From contig OY783195.1 in NCBI GenBank assembly GCA_963678675.1, forward strand, positions 26,585,385-26,649,384: a stretch of 64,000 bases of DNA, given 5' to 3'. A model generated the notes under the pieces. The model had not been told where the DNA came from, searched no databases, and worked only from the letters and a program-made list of their open reading frames with translations. This document shows positions 45,956-57,798 of the stretch, in pieces. How positions within the stretch are numbered: the first letter of the stretch is position 1; each line of letters starts with the position of its first letter. Source of the DNA: Xiphydria camelus (Eukaryota > Arthropoda > Insecta > Hymenoptera > Xiphydriidae). A program made the position numbers and the translations under genes.

Positions 45956-45983
45956 GAGTAATTACCGTCGACGGTAATTACTC
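45956..45983. promoter_or_regulatory. Perfect 28-base palindrome with two TAATTA cores
   Basis: The half-site gagtaattaccgtc joins its exact reverse complement at a GTCGAC centre. Each half holds TAATTA, a homeodomain core. Its position upstream of the visible RUNX exons makes a dimeric binding site conceivable; this is inference only. Confidence 0.4.
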
Positions 45984-46927
45984 GAAAGCACTCGACGTAA
46001 TTCTAACCGAAACTCGTGGAGGCTACAAAAGTCCTCCGACCGATTCGGTTTTCTCGCTACGTGTGACGGGTATACGACGCGCGCGCGCACGCTTTAACAC
46101 CCGTGCAAACGTCGATTTCTGGCGCGATTAAACGATACTACTTACGTTAACGACCGCGTAACCGAAAATCCAGGCGCGACGAGAGAAACGTCTAGTTCTT
46201 CTCCGGGGAGGAAGAGGAAAAAAAAAAGGAAAGAACCGCCATACCGAACGATCCCGCGAAAGTTCGACGACGCATAGAAGAGAAAGACCGATCCGCCGGA
46301 TCCGATCGGTCTCGGGCCCGCGAGATCAACATCGGCGGCTCGCGCGCGCGGCAGGTACAGTTGTGACTCACGATCGCGCCTCGCCGATCTCGTCGGGTCC
46401 AGTGAAACTTCTCTCGAACGACCGATTCTCCGCGCACGCCCGCCGCCGCCGCCGCGGAGCTCTCGGAACGCACGCGAGCGGACGCAATCGGTATCGGGCA
46501 GCGTCTCGCAACGGTTACATATACCGATCGCGCCCGCGATTGCGAGACCTCGCAGCGAGCGCCCGGAAATCCCGCGCGGTAATTCCTGCCGATAAATCGT
46601 TGCACTCGGCGCGGAGCGATGCCGATTTTTCTCAAGGTCGTGTATAAATATGCCGTACGGCGAAGCCGATTTCGCGGGAATGCCCCGCGACTGGTTTACG
46701 CGCGGCGCGTTCGGAGGTTTCGACACTGCGTCGACGCGCGATCGAATCGTCGTTCGATACGGACTTTGCGCAAGGTGCTTTCGAATGTAGGCGGAAGCTT
46801 CCGGCGATGAAGAAGACCGGAGTGGAGCGACAAGCGTGGCTGTTCTTCGTTACGCTCAGAAGTGCGAATGCAGACATATGTATACACTGTTACAAGTTTC
46901 GTTTGAAAATTCGAGTGGAAGTAACTA

Positions 46928-47120
46928 CACTGAGAAAAAAAAAGATTAAAATGTATCCTGTTAGAAGGATAATCTGAGTACGAAAGGTAAAACAGATCAA
47001 AAATTATCCTTCCAAGGTATAAAATTTAACCTTCCTTAGAATAATTTTCGATCCACTTTACCTTTCGTACTCAGATTATCCTTCTAACAGAATAATTTTT
47101 AATCTTTTTCTTTTCAGTGT
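46928..47120. mobile_element. MITE, family D, copy 1
   Basis: A near-perfect palindrome. Ends are cactgagaaaaaaaaagatt and aatctttttcttttcagtg; arms have gttagaaggataatctgagt and its inverse; the centre is around ccttccaaggtataaa. Copy 2 is at 56440-56635. Confidence 0.9.
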
Positions 47121-47132
47121 AGAGCAATTGTA

Positions 47133-47810
47133 CTCGGAGAAATAATTGCTGGTGCTAAAAAAATGTTTCCTTCAATCAAAAACATGATATTATTCCAGGA
47201 CCTATATCTGACCATGATTTTCTTTGGTAGAAAATATTTGACAGCCTTGAGTGATTTTTTTTTTACGCAGGAAGAATTTCTCGTCCCAACGAAGGTATTC
47301 TTGAATCGAGAATGTAGGCTAGATACGGGCGAATCGGAGATCATAGATCTATGCATATTTCTTAGATCGTGGTGAAAATGAGAATCTCGATTATTCGAAT
47401 TATTTTACTGGAGAGGAACGAAGTAATACGAACGATCGAGAAGTGCTCATTTTCAACACTATTTAAGAAATGAATCTACGGTCCGATTCGCCCCGGTCTA
47501 CCCTATATTCTTCGACCAGGAATCTGTATTCTTAAATATTTTTAAGGCCATATGTTCTTAATTCAGGAAATGATTTTTTGAGACTAAACTGTCATAATTG
47601 ATTTGAATCTTAGGAATCGAAGGAATCTGACTTTTCAGATATATATAGTACGTACTTGAATATTCATTTTTCGTACTAAAATTTAAAAAAAAACGAACAT
47701 TACAGACATGACGATTAATTATTTTGCATACAATTTTAAATAAAAATGTCGTTGATAATTGCTTCAGTTTCAAACGAAATTTTTAACAGAGTGTAGCAAT
47801 TATTTCTCTC
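47133..47810. mobile_element. MITE, family A, interrupted copy
   Basis: The left end actcggagaaataattgctg runs to gaatcgagaatgtag. It resumes at about 47510 (attcttcgaccaggaatctg) and ends gcaattatttctctcgatg. An inverted-repeat insertion at about 47324-47505 is bounded by acgggcgaatcgga / tccgattcgcccc. Confidence 0.65.
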
Positions 47811-48964
47811 GATGTGTCTAAAATATCACGAAATAATAAGTCGTCATATCTATAATGACCTTTCATTAAAAATTTTAGCCAAGAAAATGAATATCGGGAC
47901 GTGTGATATGAATATTTTCAAGTACCACTACAAATTCAGGCTCTTTCGATTCTCAAGACTCGAAACCATTTTTAACGGTACAGCGTCGTGCGGCGATTGC
48001 GGTCGGACGGCTAAAATTAAACGATCGACGTATAGCCGCGGTCGCGTATAACCCCGCTGTCAATGGGAAGGTGCGGGTATAGCGGAATCCTGAATCGGTT
48101 CGCCGCAACCGATTCGAAATACACGTTTGTATCTGTATACATGTAGAGACGTCGGTCGAGTACACACAATACGCGTGCTGCAGTGTTGTGGCGGGGCGCG
48201 TACCGTTATACGACGCACCGCGGGCGATTGGTTCTAGCGTTGCGACGTGGCGGGGCGATTTTATGAATGGGTAAAAGTCGCGCGGGACTCGCGGCTTTCT
48301 CCGAAACGTTGCCGACAGGGCGGGCGACGCTCTCTGGGGTGAGAAATTCTCAGGAAACGAAGCCTTGAATTTCAGTCAATTTTTGAGCTCGAAAAAGACG
48401 CGACCCGCGGCCGAGCTCCGGGCGTAAGGCGAACCGATCGAAAGTAACAGGGTTAACGACTCCGCAGCCTCTTCCCGGCCGAAAAACAGGACGCGTTCGA
48501 GAGCGGCGGGACTTCGTAGGAGAGAGAGAGAAAGAGAGAGGAGCCTTCCGTCTCGCCGATTATCCCGTCACACCGATCGCACCCCTCGAACCGCTGCGAA
48601 TTGACCGAAAAATCTATGAGAAATTTTTTGTACACACGCCGTCGCGCACCGCAGTTATCTCACTCAGCGAAGCTTATCCGAGAGATCCTCCCCGGTAACT
48701 AGGCTATCATGTGCCGTCGGAATCTCTCTCCCTCCCTCTCTTTTTCACTCCTCCTCACCCACTCTTTCTCTGGAATGCTCTTGATCTGAGCATTCGAAAC
48801 TCTGAAACGGTTGATAGTTTTAGACGTCTTGTTTTGCAAACATTTTGAAATGAACAAGAATAACGCAATTGTTTCTTTTCTTTCTCTCTCGTTTCTTTTT
48901 CCCTTCCCCTTTGTGGAATATTTTCTCCTTTATTGCCAAAGATATAAAATATTCTATGAAAGGT
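47811..48964. other. Intergenic/intronic, no gene recognised
   Basis: GC-rich middle (47980-48720) with short GA-rich and CT-rich simple runs (48519-48540, 48725-48775). No exon assigned. Confidence 0.5.
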
Positions 48965-49177
48965 ACGCTGTAAAAAAAATTTGCATTTTTAATATATTTT
49001 TATATAAAGCTCTTTTCTCTCTCTTATATATGATTATGAAAATGAATACATTTTTCCTTATGAAATTTTCCTGATACATTTCATAACGGAGCATATTTAT
49101 TTTCATAATCACGTATTGAATAAAAGCTATATAATTATATACAATTATATTAAATTTAAGAATTTTTTTTACAGTGT
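48965..49177. mobile_element. MITE, family K, copy 2
   Basis: The ends cgctgtaaaaaaaatttgca and aatttttttt, acagtgt are inverted. Shares tttttaatatatttttatat and tataatcacgt-type interior with 40793-40977. Confidence 0.8.
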
Positions 49178-49221
49178 ATAAAATATTTCAGTTTTTTTAT
49201 GTCTTGTACTGCGATCTCCAG

Positions 49222-49222
49222 G

Positions 49223-49255
<33 letters not shown>

Positions 49256-49282
49256 CCTTTCTCTCCCTCTCTCTCTCCCTCG
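49222..49282. repeat. (CT)n microsatellite
   Basis: About 60 bases of CT repeats with few interruptions (ttt, ccc). A GC-rich segment follows (49290-49740), including a TATA-like ctataaa at 49650, but no coding exon was identified. Confidence 0.9.
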
Positions 49283-49739
49283 TTACTCCGCACGCGCGGG
49301 GGGAAGGTATATCAGGTAAGGTCGGGAAGTAGACGCAGCCTCCCTCCGGAGCCGCGCTCGGAAGAGGAGAGAGAGCCGCGCGATCTCAAAGGGGACCGCC
49401 GTCGGGATGCCGGAGAGGAGGCGTCCGAGCGATTACCGAAATAGGTCCGTATTGCCGCAATTACCGGAACAATAACAAAACAAAGGCGACGCCGGTGGAA
49501 CGACCATCTGTTAGATAATAATCCGGTCCGAGGAACTGGCGAGAAAGATATATATAGATATATATGCGAGAGCGGAGGGAGTAGGCGGAGCGGATACGCG
49601 GGAAAAAGGAGAGCGAGAAAAACGGGAAGAAAAAAGCGGGTGGAGGGCCCCTATAAACGACGCGCTCGCCCTACCTCCGTAGGCCTAGTTTCAGGACAGC
49701 GCACAGTCCTTCGCTGCATCCGTCCCGCGCGCGCCATCC

Positions 49740-51465
49740 CTTCCAATTATTGCTTCGAATCGTCAGTTTCAATTCGGTTTTCTCAAACAGTTTTTTTATT
49801 GCGCATTTGAAAAATTCGGACAAAATTATTGGCCCTGTATTTTTTCATTCTTCTTTTTCGGCTATAGGGGCTGTTCACATATTACGTCACTCTTGAGGGG
49901 TGGAGGGGAGGGGGATTGTATTTATGACATCACACAAGTTTTAGATAAAACGATATAATATTGCTAAAAAAACAGCATTTTTCGTGTGAAACACTCTTTC
50001 ATAAACTGCAGTAGTTCATTATTTCTTAAGGTTCTATTATTTTAGACCAACACACAAGGTTATTTTAAAATAAATATAGATTAACGTATTAGCATATTAT
50101 TGATATTTAATATCTCGTTTTAAGTTCCCATATGATCACAGGAACATCGAAGTAGATCAGGAAGAATAATTCAAGCAAATGCGAAACATTAGAGATTTTC
50201 TTAAAAATATAGATGGTTATATACCTACATATTCTTGTAACGTCACAAAAGGGGGGTAGACGGTTTAAATTTGTGACAAACTGTGACAAAGGAAGAGGTG
50301 GGTGTCGAAAAAGGCCAACAATTGTGTGACGTAATACGTGAAGGGTCCCTAATTTGAACTGGAAAACGATATTTTGAAATTCAGCTACGTCATCGTGATG
50401 TAAGCTTATTTCTCCCGTATTCGTTGCTCAGCATGAGTGCGTTTCTCCGGCGTTTCGATGATGTCACAATGTCGTAGTGAGAAATGCACTTATACCTAAC
50501 TCTCAGCGAATAATTATTTTTTCGTATATTTTCTTTTTCATATACCAAGAAACATTTATTCGTAGTTAATGTTTGTTTGAATATGGCGAAATAAAAATTT
50601 TATTCGACCAAATAAATATTCGTAAACTATAATATTACAATATTTATTTGGCACAATTAGATCCTCTGAGGCAATCGTTTGAATGAAAAATAAACATTTT
50701 AATAATTAACATATATTTCCTTGTCCTAACGAAATATTCATTTCGCCGTATTTAAAATTAAATTTATTAACTATTAATAAACTGTTTTCTCGGTGATATT
50801 GAATATGTATACAGATTAAGTAGAAATTTGATTTAAAAATGTGAATATTTTTTTACGCAGAGACGAATTGTTTTCTCCATGCTTATCGCAGCTGAAAATC
50901 CCGTGTCGGTCGCGATACGGCATTCTTCGAAAACTATACGCGACTGTACCCTCCCGCGCGGCGACCGCGAGCCGAGATATTCGCCACCGCGCCGATCCGT
51001 CGGTGCGAAACCGCAACGAGGTTTCCGTGCTCGATTTCTGGTTTTGGAAATTAAAGCGAGATACGGGCCCCGGGGAGGGGAGAGGAGATAAGGCGTTCGA
51101 AGGAAAGGATCGGAGAAAGAGAGTTTTTCCATAACTTTTCTCTCCGAGGGAAGTTGAATTGTTTTCGATCGAAGCCACGTGCGATATTGGCGGTGGTCGA
51201 GAGAGAAGTCGGCTTTTTCTTCTCCGTCGATGAAGCGATTTTCGTCGAGAGATGCTTCTAATACCGTCGCTCCACGCCGGCGTGAAACCGCAATGAGGTT
51301 TTCACGTTTTGGGAGTCGAGTCGAGGGGAAAGTATGGGATTTTTGGGTACAGAAATTTAGCTGGGGGTTTGAACTAGTTTTCAGAGGTATAGGCGGGACT
51401 GATTCATTTCTAATCAAGGACCTATTTTCGTTTCTAGAATTTTTTCAAGAATCGAAACTCTTTAA
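49740..51465. other. Intergenic/intronic, no gene recognised
   Basis: Mostly AT-rich. A probable MITE lies at about 50520-50800 (short inverted aaacatttattcg / cgaaatattcatttcg-like segments, closing with tttctcggtg). The ORFs around 50833-51472 overlap on both strands and encode nothing recognisable. Confidence 0.45.
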
Positions 51466-52013
51466 CCCATAGATGCATGTGTACAAAATTTCACTCCTGT
51501 GCGTAAGTCGAGTCTCTCCGACCCAAATACAAATTATAATATAAATTATATTTTAGTCATAAAATGTAATATTTTTAGCGAAGAAATCTCGAACGTTATG
51601 TAATAGGGACTTAAGTCAAAAACTAGTGTTTTCCAGAAAACTAATTTAAAGATATTAAAATTCTTGGTAAATGTGATTATTACTTTTAGAAACTCATATA
51701 TTTCGATATAGGTAAGTGTATTAATTCTAAACTAGTTTCGAGTCCTGGTCAAATTTATATCAAGGGAATACGCATTTACATGGATTTTGCTTGACTTAAG
51801 TCTTTATGATCAAATCGTGACTTAAGTCCCTATTACCTAACGTTAGAGAAATAATGTCAGATATTATACGTGCCTTTTCATATCGCACACTAAACATATT
51901 TATCATTGGAAAATAAAAATAAACGTAAATCAATCGACCATCAATTATTATGAGTTATGGTAAATATTTTTTTTACTGCTGGACCCCGCAGACCCGACCT
52001 ATGTGTCTAAGGT
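51466..52013. mobile_element. piggyBac-like MITE flanked by TTAA
   Basis: TTAA borders both sides (51462-51465, 52014-52017). The left starts CCCATAGATGCATG, and the right, inverted, ACCTTAGACACATAGG. An inner inverted pair (aatagggacttaagtca / gacttaagtccctatta) lies at about 51602 and 51820. No ORF. Confidence 0.6.
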
Positions 52014-52114
52014 TTAAATTGGCTTATTAATGAAATCTCGAAGTAACACCGAGATATCAATGCATTTCCGGGAAGAGAAAATAATTTTCTTCCACATATA
52101 AAACCGCTAACTGG

Positions 52115-52358
52115 TGTGGCGACCCGTCACGCTACGGCGGCCTACCGCTAGATGGCGCCGACCTTCTCGGCCCTCGACTCCGCGGCTACCGGCCCACGGC
52201 TCTCGGCTTCTCGTTAGTGGTCCAACAACGGGCAAGTTACTATATAAGACCGTAACTGCCCGTCTCTCACGGAGGACCACAGAGCGTCTAAGGCAGGAGT
52301 CGGCCTCGCCTTACTGACGAGTCCACGGGCCGACTCCAGGATGAGACGCTCCGCCACA
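52115..52358 (+). mobile_element. Candidate solo LTR (244 bp)
   Basis: Begins TGTGGCG and ends CGCCACA, so it has TG..CA ends in a 7-base inverted repeat. A TATA-type tatataag is internal at 52240-52247, and ggagtcggcc / ggccgactcc forms a hairpin downstream. No clear target duplication and no internal retrotransposon sequence were seen, so class is unresolved. Confidence 0.5.
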
Positions 52359-52627
52359 TGTTTCCATTATGTTTGTTTTATTTAAAATCCTTATAGAGAG
52401 ATAATTAAAATGAACCGTCCCTTGCGTGTATACAAACAGAACTGAGAAAGTATCCTTTCTCGATGCCCAGAAGTAGGAAATATTTACTAGATATGTATCT
52501 ATATAAGATGTTTATATATTTTGGAAATGATATCTAGATTTGTGTCACGTTCCGACGTATTATAATATCCTATAAGATTATAATAACATTTATATATTAA
52601 TTTTCTACTCATAATATAATAAATGCC

Positions 52628-52790
52628 TTTACACTGGCTATAAATAATTCTTTCTCTCAGTGTAAGCGGGTAAGAGCGTACCAAAAAATGAATAGGTGAA
52701 TATGTAAATTCATTAAGTGTTTGATATTATTGTCATTAGGATTGCCCGCTTACACTGAGGGAAAGAATTATTCGTAACCAGTGTAAACGC
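52628..52790. mobile_element. MITE with ~40 bp inverted ends
   Basis: Arms at about 52630-52671 and 52743-52785 are reverse complements: aaataattctttctctcagt / actgagggaaagaattattc, then gtaagcggg / cccgcttac. The centre is AT-rich. Confidence 0.8.
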
Positions 52791-53079
52791 TCCGCCACGA
52801 GATGGCGAACTCACTTTTCGTTCGCCACACCATCCGTGAACATTTAACGTCACACGCGAAATGGCATTTCGATTATTTTCTACCTATATACGTGTAAATT
52901 CTGGAATAGAGTTCTGAATAAATATACTTTCTAAAACTACTCCGCAATTTTCATATCTTGCGCACAGTTGTCTTGATAAATTACCACAGAATTTATTATA
53001 AGCGGATCCGTTTAAACACATTATAACGGTACTATTTACTATATTAAATTTACATTGTATGAGAACAAAAGTTCCTTAC

Positions 53080-53452
53080 CACACATTGAGAAAAATAATT
53101 AGGTTAAAATGACAAAACGCATCTAGTTGAACATGTTCAGTTATCTTCACCAAAATACTGGTCGGTTGAACCAAATATTTAATTAAACGTGGAAAAAAAA
53201 ATCATCAATTTTTTACCGTTTCATTCAATAGCACCGAAACTCTCAATTCTTGAAAACGAGCTCGAATTCTCGGCGCTACTGGGTGAAGCGGTAAAAATTG
53301 CAGGTTTCTTTTCCAACCCAGCGTTTTGTTATTCTTTCCGAAAAGTAGTCAGTCAAACCAAACAGATAAAAGATCCATATTTCACAAAACAAGTTGGCCA
53401 TTGTCTCCAGGATTTTAGTTATTACAAAATTGACCAAGTTATTTTTCCCAGT
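53080..53452. mobile_element. MITE, family B, with an inserted segment
   Basis: The left acattgagaaaaataattag and body gttaaaatgacaaaacgcat match family B; the right end accaagttatttttcccag. An inserted segment (about 53185-53330) has inverted parts acggtttcattcaatagc-type / gcgctactgggtgaagcg, related to 54330-54508. Confidence 0.65.
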
Positions 53453-54329
53453 TTCACCAACCCCAAAATACCTCAAAAACTCGCGATCCATCTCCCGGTC
53501 TTCCCACCCCCGCGCGGCTATTACAGCGACAAGCCGCATCGTCGAATCGACTATTAGACTACCTCGTCGCGCGCGTAGAGGGAGCGGACCTCTTCCACAA
53601 GACCAAGGTGTTTACTACCGCTCTGCGGGTGTGAAACCGCACGGTGAGGTTTCGGTGCTTAGTCCCCGAGAGAGCGGCCACCTACTCAACGAACCGTCCA
53701 GAGCGACCGCGCGGTTGCGACGCGGAGGAGGTCTTCGCGATCGTCCTCGCGGCGTCACGACGCGACGGCGCGCGCGGCGAGCGTTTTTACCGGTCCTCTT
53801 TCTTCCCCGCGCGCGTCCACCGAGGAGTTCGCCCAGGGAGTAGAGAGAGATCGCTCGCGCGACCGGTCGAGCCCGATGAGGCTTCGGTTCCCACCGAGAT
53901 AGATGCTCGGCCGGGTCTTGTAACGTAAGCCGATATTACGAGTCTCGTTCTTGATACGCCCCCCCCCCCCACCCCCCAGGGGGCGCTTGTGCCGACGTAT
54001 GTATGCAACGAGCGCGAGAGAAGTCTTACGCATACGCGAGCGCGCAGGAAACACTCGTGCGCCTCGGCATCGTCGTCGTCGTCGCGCGTATCGCTTACAG
54101 CGCGCACCGATTTCTTCTTATAAAGTATCCCCCCTCCGCGCCTCACCCTGTCACCGGGGATATAAGATTTCTCGCGAGGCGATGGGAGGAAGGGCGGATG
54201 GAAAAATCCGGGGAAGCCCGAGGAGAGGGAAGGATGTAGGTCTCGGGGTGCTGCGATGAGGGAGCGATTTGTTTCGGTTTGGAAGGATTATTAGTGGTGT
54301 TGAGAGAGATTGTTGTTGCATCACGGCAC
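53453..54329. other. GC-rich region, no gene recognised
   Basis: CpG-rich, with a poly-C tract (53958-53970) followed by acccccc. Long overlapping ORFs on both strands are Arg-rich composition artefacts. Confidence 0.5.
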
Positions 54330-54508
54330 GGAAAAAAATATCGGCAAGTTTTACTGCTTCATCCAGTAGCGCTGAGATTTGCGCTTATTTTCGAGAGTTT
54401 GTGTAGAGGAGATATTTCTGTTTGCTCTTGTAAGTAGTAAATAGTACTGTGTGTCTTTTGCGCAAATTCGAGAAGATGAGCCCGAGTCTCAGCATTGCTG
54501 GATGAAGC
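54330..54508. mobile_element. Fold-back element with gcttcatccagtagcgctga ends
   Basis: The left gcttcatccagtagcgctga is inverse to the right ctcagcattgctggatgaag (about 54495), with aaattcgagaagatgagc / gcgcttattttcgagag inside. Related to the segment inserted in the family B copy at 53080. Confidence 0.6.
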
Positions 54509-54953
54509 ACACTGAGACGAATAATTAGGTTAAAATGACATAAGGCGTTTGACAATTCTAACCAAAATACTGGTCAGCTGGACCAAATATCTAGTTATTC
54601 TAACCAAATGTCTAGTTATTCCAACGAAACGTTTAGTTATTCTAATCATAAAGTGGTCAGTCTAACCAAGCAGGTGGAGGATCCACACTTTATCAAACGA
54701 CCAGAAAAATATTTAGGTTAAAATGACCAAACGCATCTAGTTAAATGCATTTAGTTATTCTGACCAAAATACTGGTCAGTTGAAACAAATATTTAGCTAT
54801 TTTAACTGAATGTTTAGCAACCAAATGTTTAACCGTTCTAACGAAAGAGTGGTCAGTCAAACCACACAGATGGAGAGAGGGTCAATATTTTACCAAACAT
54901 TTTGGTCATAGTCCCCAATATTTTGGTTTGACTGACTAACTTATTTTTCTCAG
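54509..54953. mobile_element. Two family B MITEs in tandem
   Basis: Copy one starts cacactgagacgaataatta and runs to about 54703. Copy two starts ccagaaaaatatttaggtta and ends cttatttttctcagtg. Both contain gtggtcagt and accaaa(t)..tagttattc blocks. Confidence 0.75.
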
Positions 54954-55015
54954 TGCGGTAAAAATTGCTGGTTTTTTTTTCGTACAAGAATAATTCTATT
55001 ATAATCCCTGCACTC

Positions 55016-55266
55016 TCTCTCTGAGAAAAATATTTAGGTTGAAATGACAAAACGCATTTCGTTATTCTAATCAAAATACCGGTCAGTTGAAACAAATATC
55101 TAGTTATTTTCACCTAAAATTTAGTCACTGCAACCAAACATTTAGCTATTCTAACGAAAAAGTGGTCAATCAAACGACACAGACGGAGAGGATCCATATT
55201 TCACCAAACGGTTTGCTCATCGTCTCCAGGATTTCGGGGTTCGATCGATCGTTATTTTTCTCAGCG
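55016..55266. mobile_element. MITE, family B, full copy
   Basis: The left ctctgagaaaaatatttagg and right cgttatttttctcagcg are inverted. Body has aatgacaaaacgcatttcg, ggtcagttgaaacaaat, and caccaaacggtttgctc. Confidence 0.8.
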
Positions 55267-56418
55267 CGGTTTCACGAGAAGAACTTTTCTGGGGGGAAAG
55301 AATCCTTCCGAACCTCTCCCGATCGGACGATCCCTCGAGTCGAAATAACCTCCCGACACCCCGGACTCGCATCCTATTCCGTCGCTCTCCTCTCCTCCCT
55401 CCTCCTTCACACGACCACGATCGCGCGTCAGTTCGATTCTCCCCCCTCGCCGCTTCGTCGTTGGTCATTGAACGCGGGGCACCGCGCGACTCGCGTCCGC
55501 GAAAGGGAGCAAAAATCTGCTCGGCATCCGTGCGGGCAACAATGGGGCGAACGCGCGTATCGCCCCGGTCGCACGCACGTCGAAAAATTGCATCGCAGCG
55601 ACGAGACAGACCACCGCCGATTTCGTCTTCTTCCCTCGCGCCCGGCTTCTGTTACTTTGTATTCGTAATTTCGCCGGTGAATGAAGTCACGGTTATGAAT
55701 GGGGGACGTGTGGCGGGCCGGTGGCGTGCCCGGAAACCGTCCAGAGTGGGGCCACTCCGCGCGCCACGGTAATTGCTACCACCACTACACGGGTCACGCC
55801 AACGGGGAACGCCACTACACCACACCACCACACAACCGGCAGTTGCAGGCGGCACACCGAAGCAGCCTTCGACTTCGCGCCGCTAGAGAGTCTCTCCTCG
55901 CGTCGCGATCGTAGTACAGGCCTCTGTACGTGCGAGGAGGACGGCAGCGCGCGCGGGGAGACGGAGAGGGCGTCGGAAGATACCCTCCGGGTCCGTCTTC
56001 GAGGAATTCGCCGCGGTCTATCCGGCCGCTCTTTTCTCCGTGGCGCGGTCCTTAATGGGCCGCGCCGATCTCTTCCCTGAATTCGGCCGTTGCCGGGACA
56101 TTAGAGCGCGAGGCACGACGAGGCTCGCTCTTCCACTGTGCGCCGTTGGCAGGAGCGGCACGCACCGTTCCGAGGCGCGAGTCTGTTTCATTCATGAGGA
56201 GAGGATCGATGGCCTGCGTGTGCTCCGCTCCGGTCGATACGCGGTACGGTGGCGAGGCGCGATCCGCGCTCCTAGCCCCGAGCGACTACTCGCGTTCAGT
56301 TCGAGCGCGCCGCGGTCTTCCGTTCCGGTTCGCGAACGACTCGTTTTCTTCGGGCGAGCGAGATGATTTCGTTCGTTGTTTCGTGATTTTGGAGAGCGCG
56401 TGACGGGGAGGGCGAGAG
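55267..56418. other. GC-rich region, no gene recognised
   Basis: Strong CpG content and many overlapping ORFs without recognisable domains. It could contain 5' UTR or promoter sequence of the RUNX gene or another transcript; there is no direct support. Confidence 0.45.
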
Positions 56419-56876
56419 TATACCGAGAAAAATAACCTGCACTGAGAAAAAAAAAGATTAAAAATTATTCTGTTAGAAGGATGATCTGAGTACGAATGGT
56501 AAAATAGATCAAAAATTATCCTTCCAGGGTGTAAAATTTAACTTTCTTTAGGATCATTTCTGATCTATTTTACCTTTCGTACTCTCAGATTATCCTTCTA
56601 ACAGAATAATTTTTAATCTCTTTTTTTTCTCAGTGTGGTCGATCTGATGAAAATTCTGGAGACTGTAACGAAACCGTTTGGTGAAATATGGATCCTCTCC
56701 GTATTGTGTTTGGTTGAACTGATTATTTTTTCTGATTGGAATAACTAGACATGTAGTCGGAATAACTGAACTTGTAGTTAATTATTAGACTCGACTTACC
56801 GGTATTTTGGTTGGAATAACTAAACTCGTTTAATCAGTTGCGTTTTGTCATTTGAACCGAGTTATTTTTCTCGGTG
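56419..56876. mobile_element. MITE, family B (inverted), split by family D
   Basis: The left end ataccgagaaaaataacctg is cut off at 56439 by a complete family D element. Family B text resumes at about 56636 (gtcgatctgatgaaaattct, gtttggtgaaatatggatcc) and ends cgagttatttttctcggtg. Confidence 0.75.
56440..56635. mobile_element. MITE, family D, copy 2, nested
   Basis: The ends cactgagaaaaaaaaagatt and aatctcttttttttctcagt are inverted. The arms and centre match copy 1 (46928-47120) closely, suggesting recent activity. Confidence 0.9.
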
Positions 56877-57798
56877 TAGCGATAGTTTTTTTTTAGCGAG
56901 ACGTAATTATACACAGAAGTGTCGTTCTTATTTCAGAAACGATAAAGTCAACCGCTAAAAATCTTGTCGAGAAAAATTCCAACGAAAATTGTGCACGCCG
57001 TGTTTTACTTCCCTCCGGAAAAAAAATACTTAACTTCAAAAAGTATTCATATCAGAATGTAGTAGGTGCCAATTAAGTATTCGCGTATCGTCCTTATCTC
57101 CCGTACAAAGTTAGAGGTGCCGCGAAATTTTCAGCGAACCACACGCGAAGGACCCGCTTAATCGTCGAGCGTTTCGCGAGTCTGACCCTCGCCCCCCTCG
57201 AGGAAGTCGGGGGACAGTCGGTTAATCGAGGGGAAACGAGCTAGTCGGGCGCCTCTCGTAGTGCCCTCTCATTAGCGCGACCCGCTGTCGCCTAGGTGGC
57301 CTTCATACCTGAGCGAGCGAATCGCCGCGGCCAATTTAGGGAGGTTCATAGACGAACCCGCGAGTATAGACGCCTGTACGCGTCGGCTGATCTACGACGG
57401 TGTCGTTCGCGTAGACTTAGAGAAAAGTTCGGTAAAAAAGCGATTAAAACATTTAATCGAATAATCGCAATTAAATTTGTATCGGCTCAAATAATATTCA
57501 TTTGTCCCGACTGAATACTTTCTTGGCTCAAACGAAATGTTTCTTTAATAAATATATTTTGTTCAACCGAGACGATATTTTACTGGGACAAATTAATGTT
57601 ATTCGAGGTAATGAAATATTTAATTTCGACTATTAAACTAAAGTTGATTTTATTGAATTTTTTTCTCGGTATAGGTAAATTCCCTCTTAACGATCGCGCT
57701 CGGAGATCTTTGAGTAAGACGACATATCCAAGAGAGCGTCTGTATTTCCCTATAGCTTTCGCGTACAATCGAGTAACGTACATTGAGAAAAAAAGGTA
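56877..57798. other. Intergenic/intronic, no gene recognised
   Basis: Mixed composition. Segments with cggctcaaa..ttcttggctcaaacgaaa and ttttttctcggtatagg (57470-57680) look like an eroded MITE. Confidence 0.45.

Larger units (their letters stand above)
44768..46926. other. Upstream/intronic region of the RUNX gene, no coding exon recognised
   Basis: GC-rich between about 46150 and 46850, AT-richer elsewhere. It contains a 17-G homopolymer and a 28-base palindrome, listed separately. ORFs in the GC-rich part overlap on both strands and look like composition artefacts. Confidence 0.5.

Noticed and set aside
46142..46726. 194-codon minus-strand ORF upstream of the RUNX exons
   Set aside because: Overlapped by equally long ORFs on both strands in CpG-rich DNA; no Runt domain or other motif.
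49640..49740. A plus-strand promoter with TATA box and initiator
   Set aside because: A TATA-like ctataaa occurs in GC-rich DNA, but there is no downstream coding exon in the plus direction to support it.
52300..52350. Hammerhead ribozyme (CTGACGAG motif)
   Set aside because: The core CUGANGA is present, but the required GAAA and the three-stem layout are missing.
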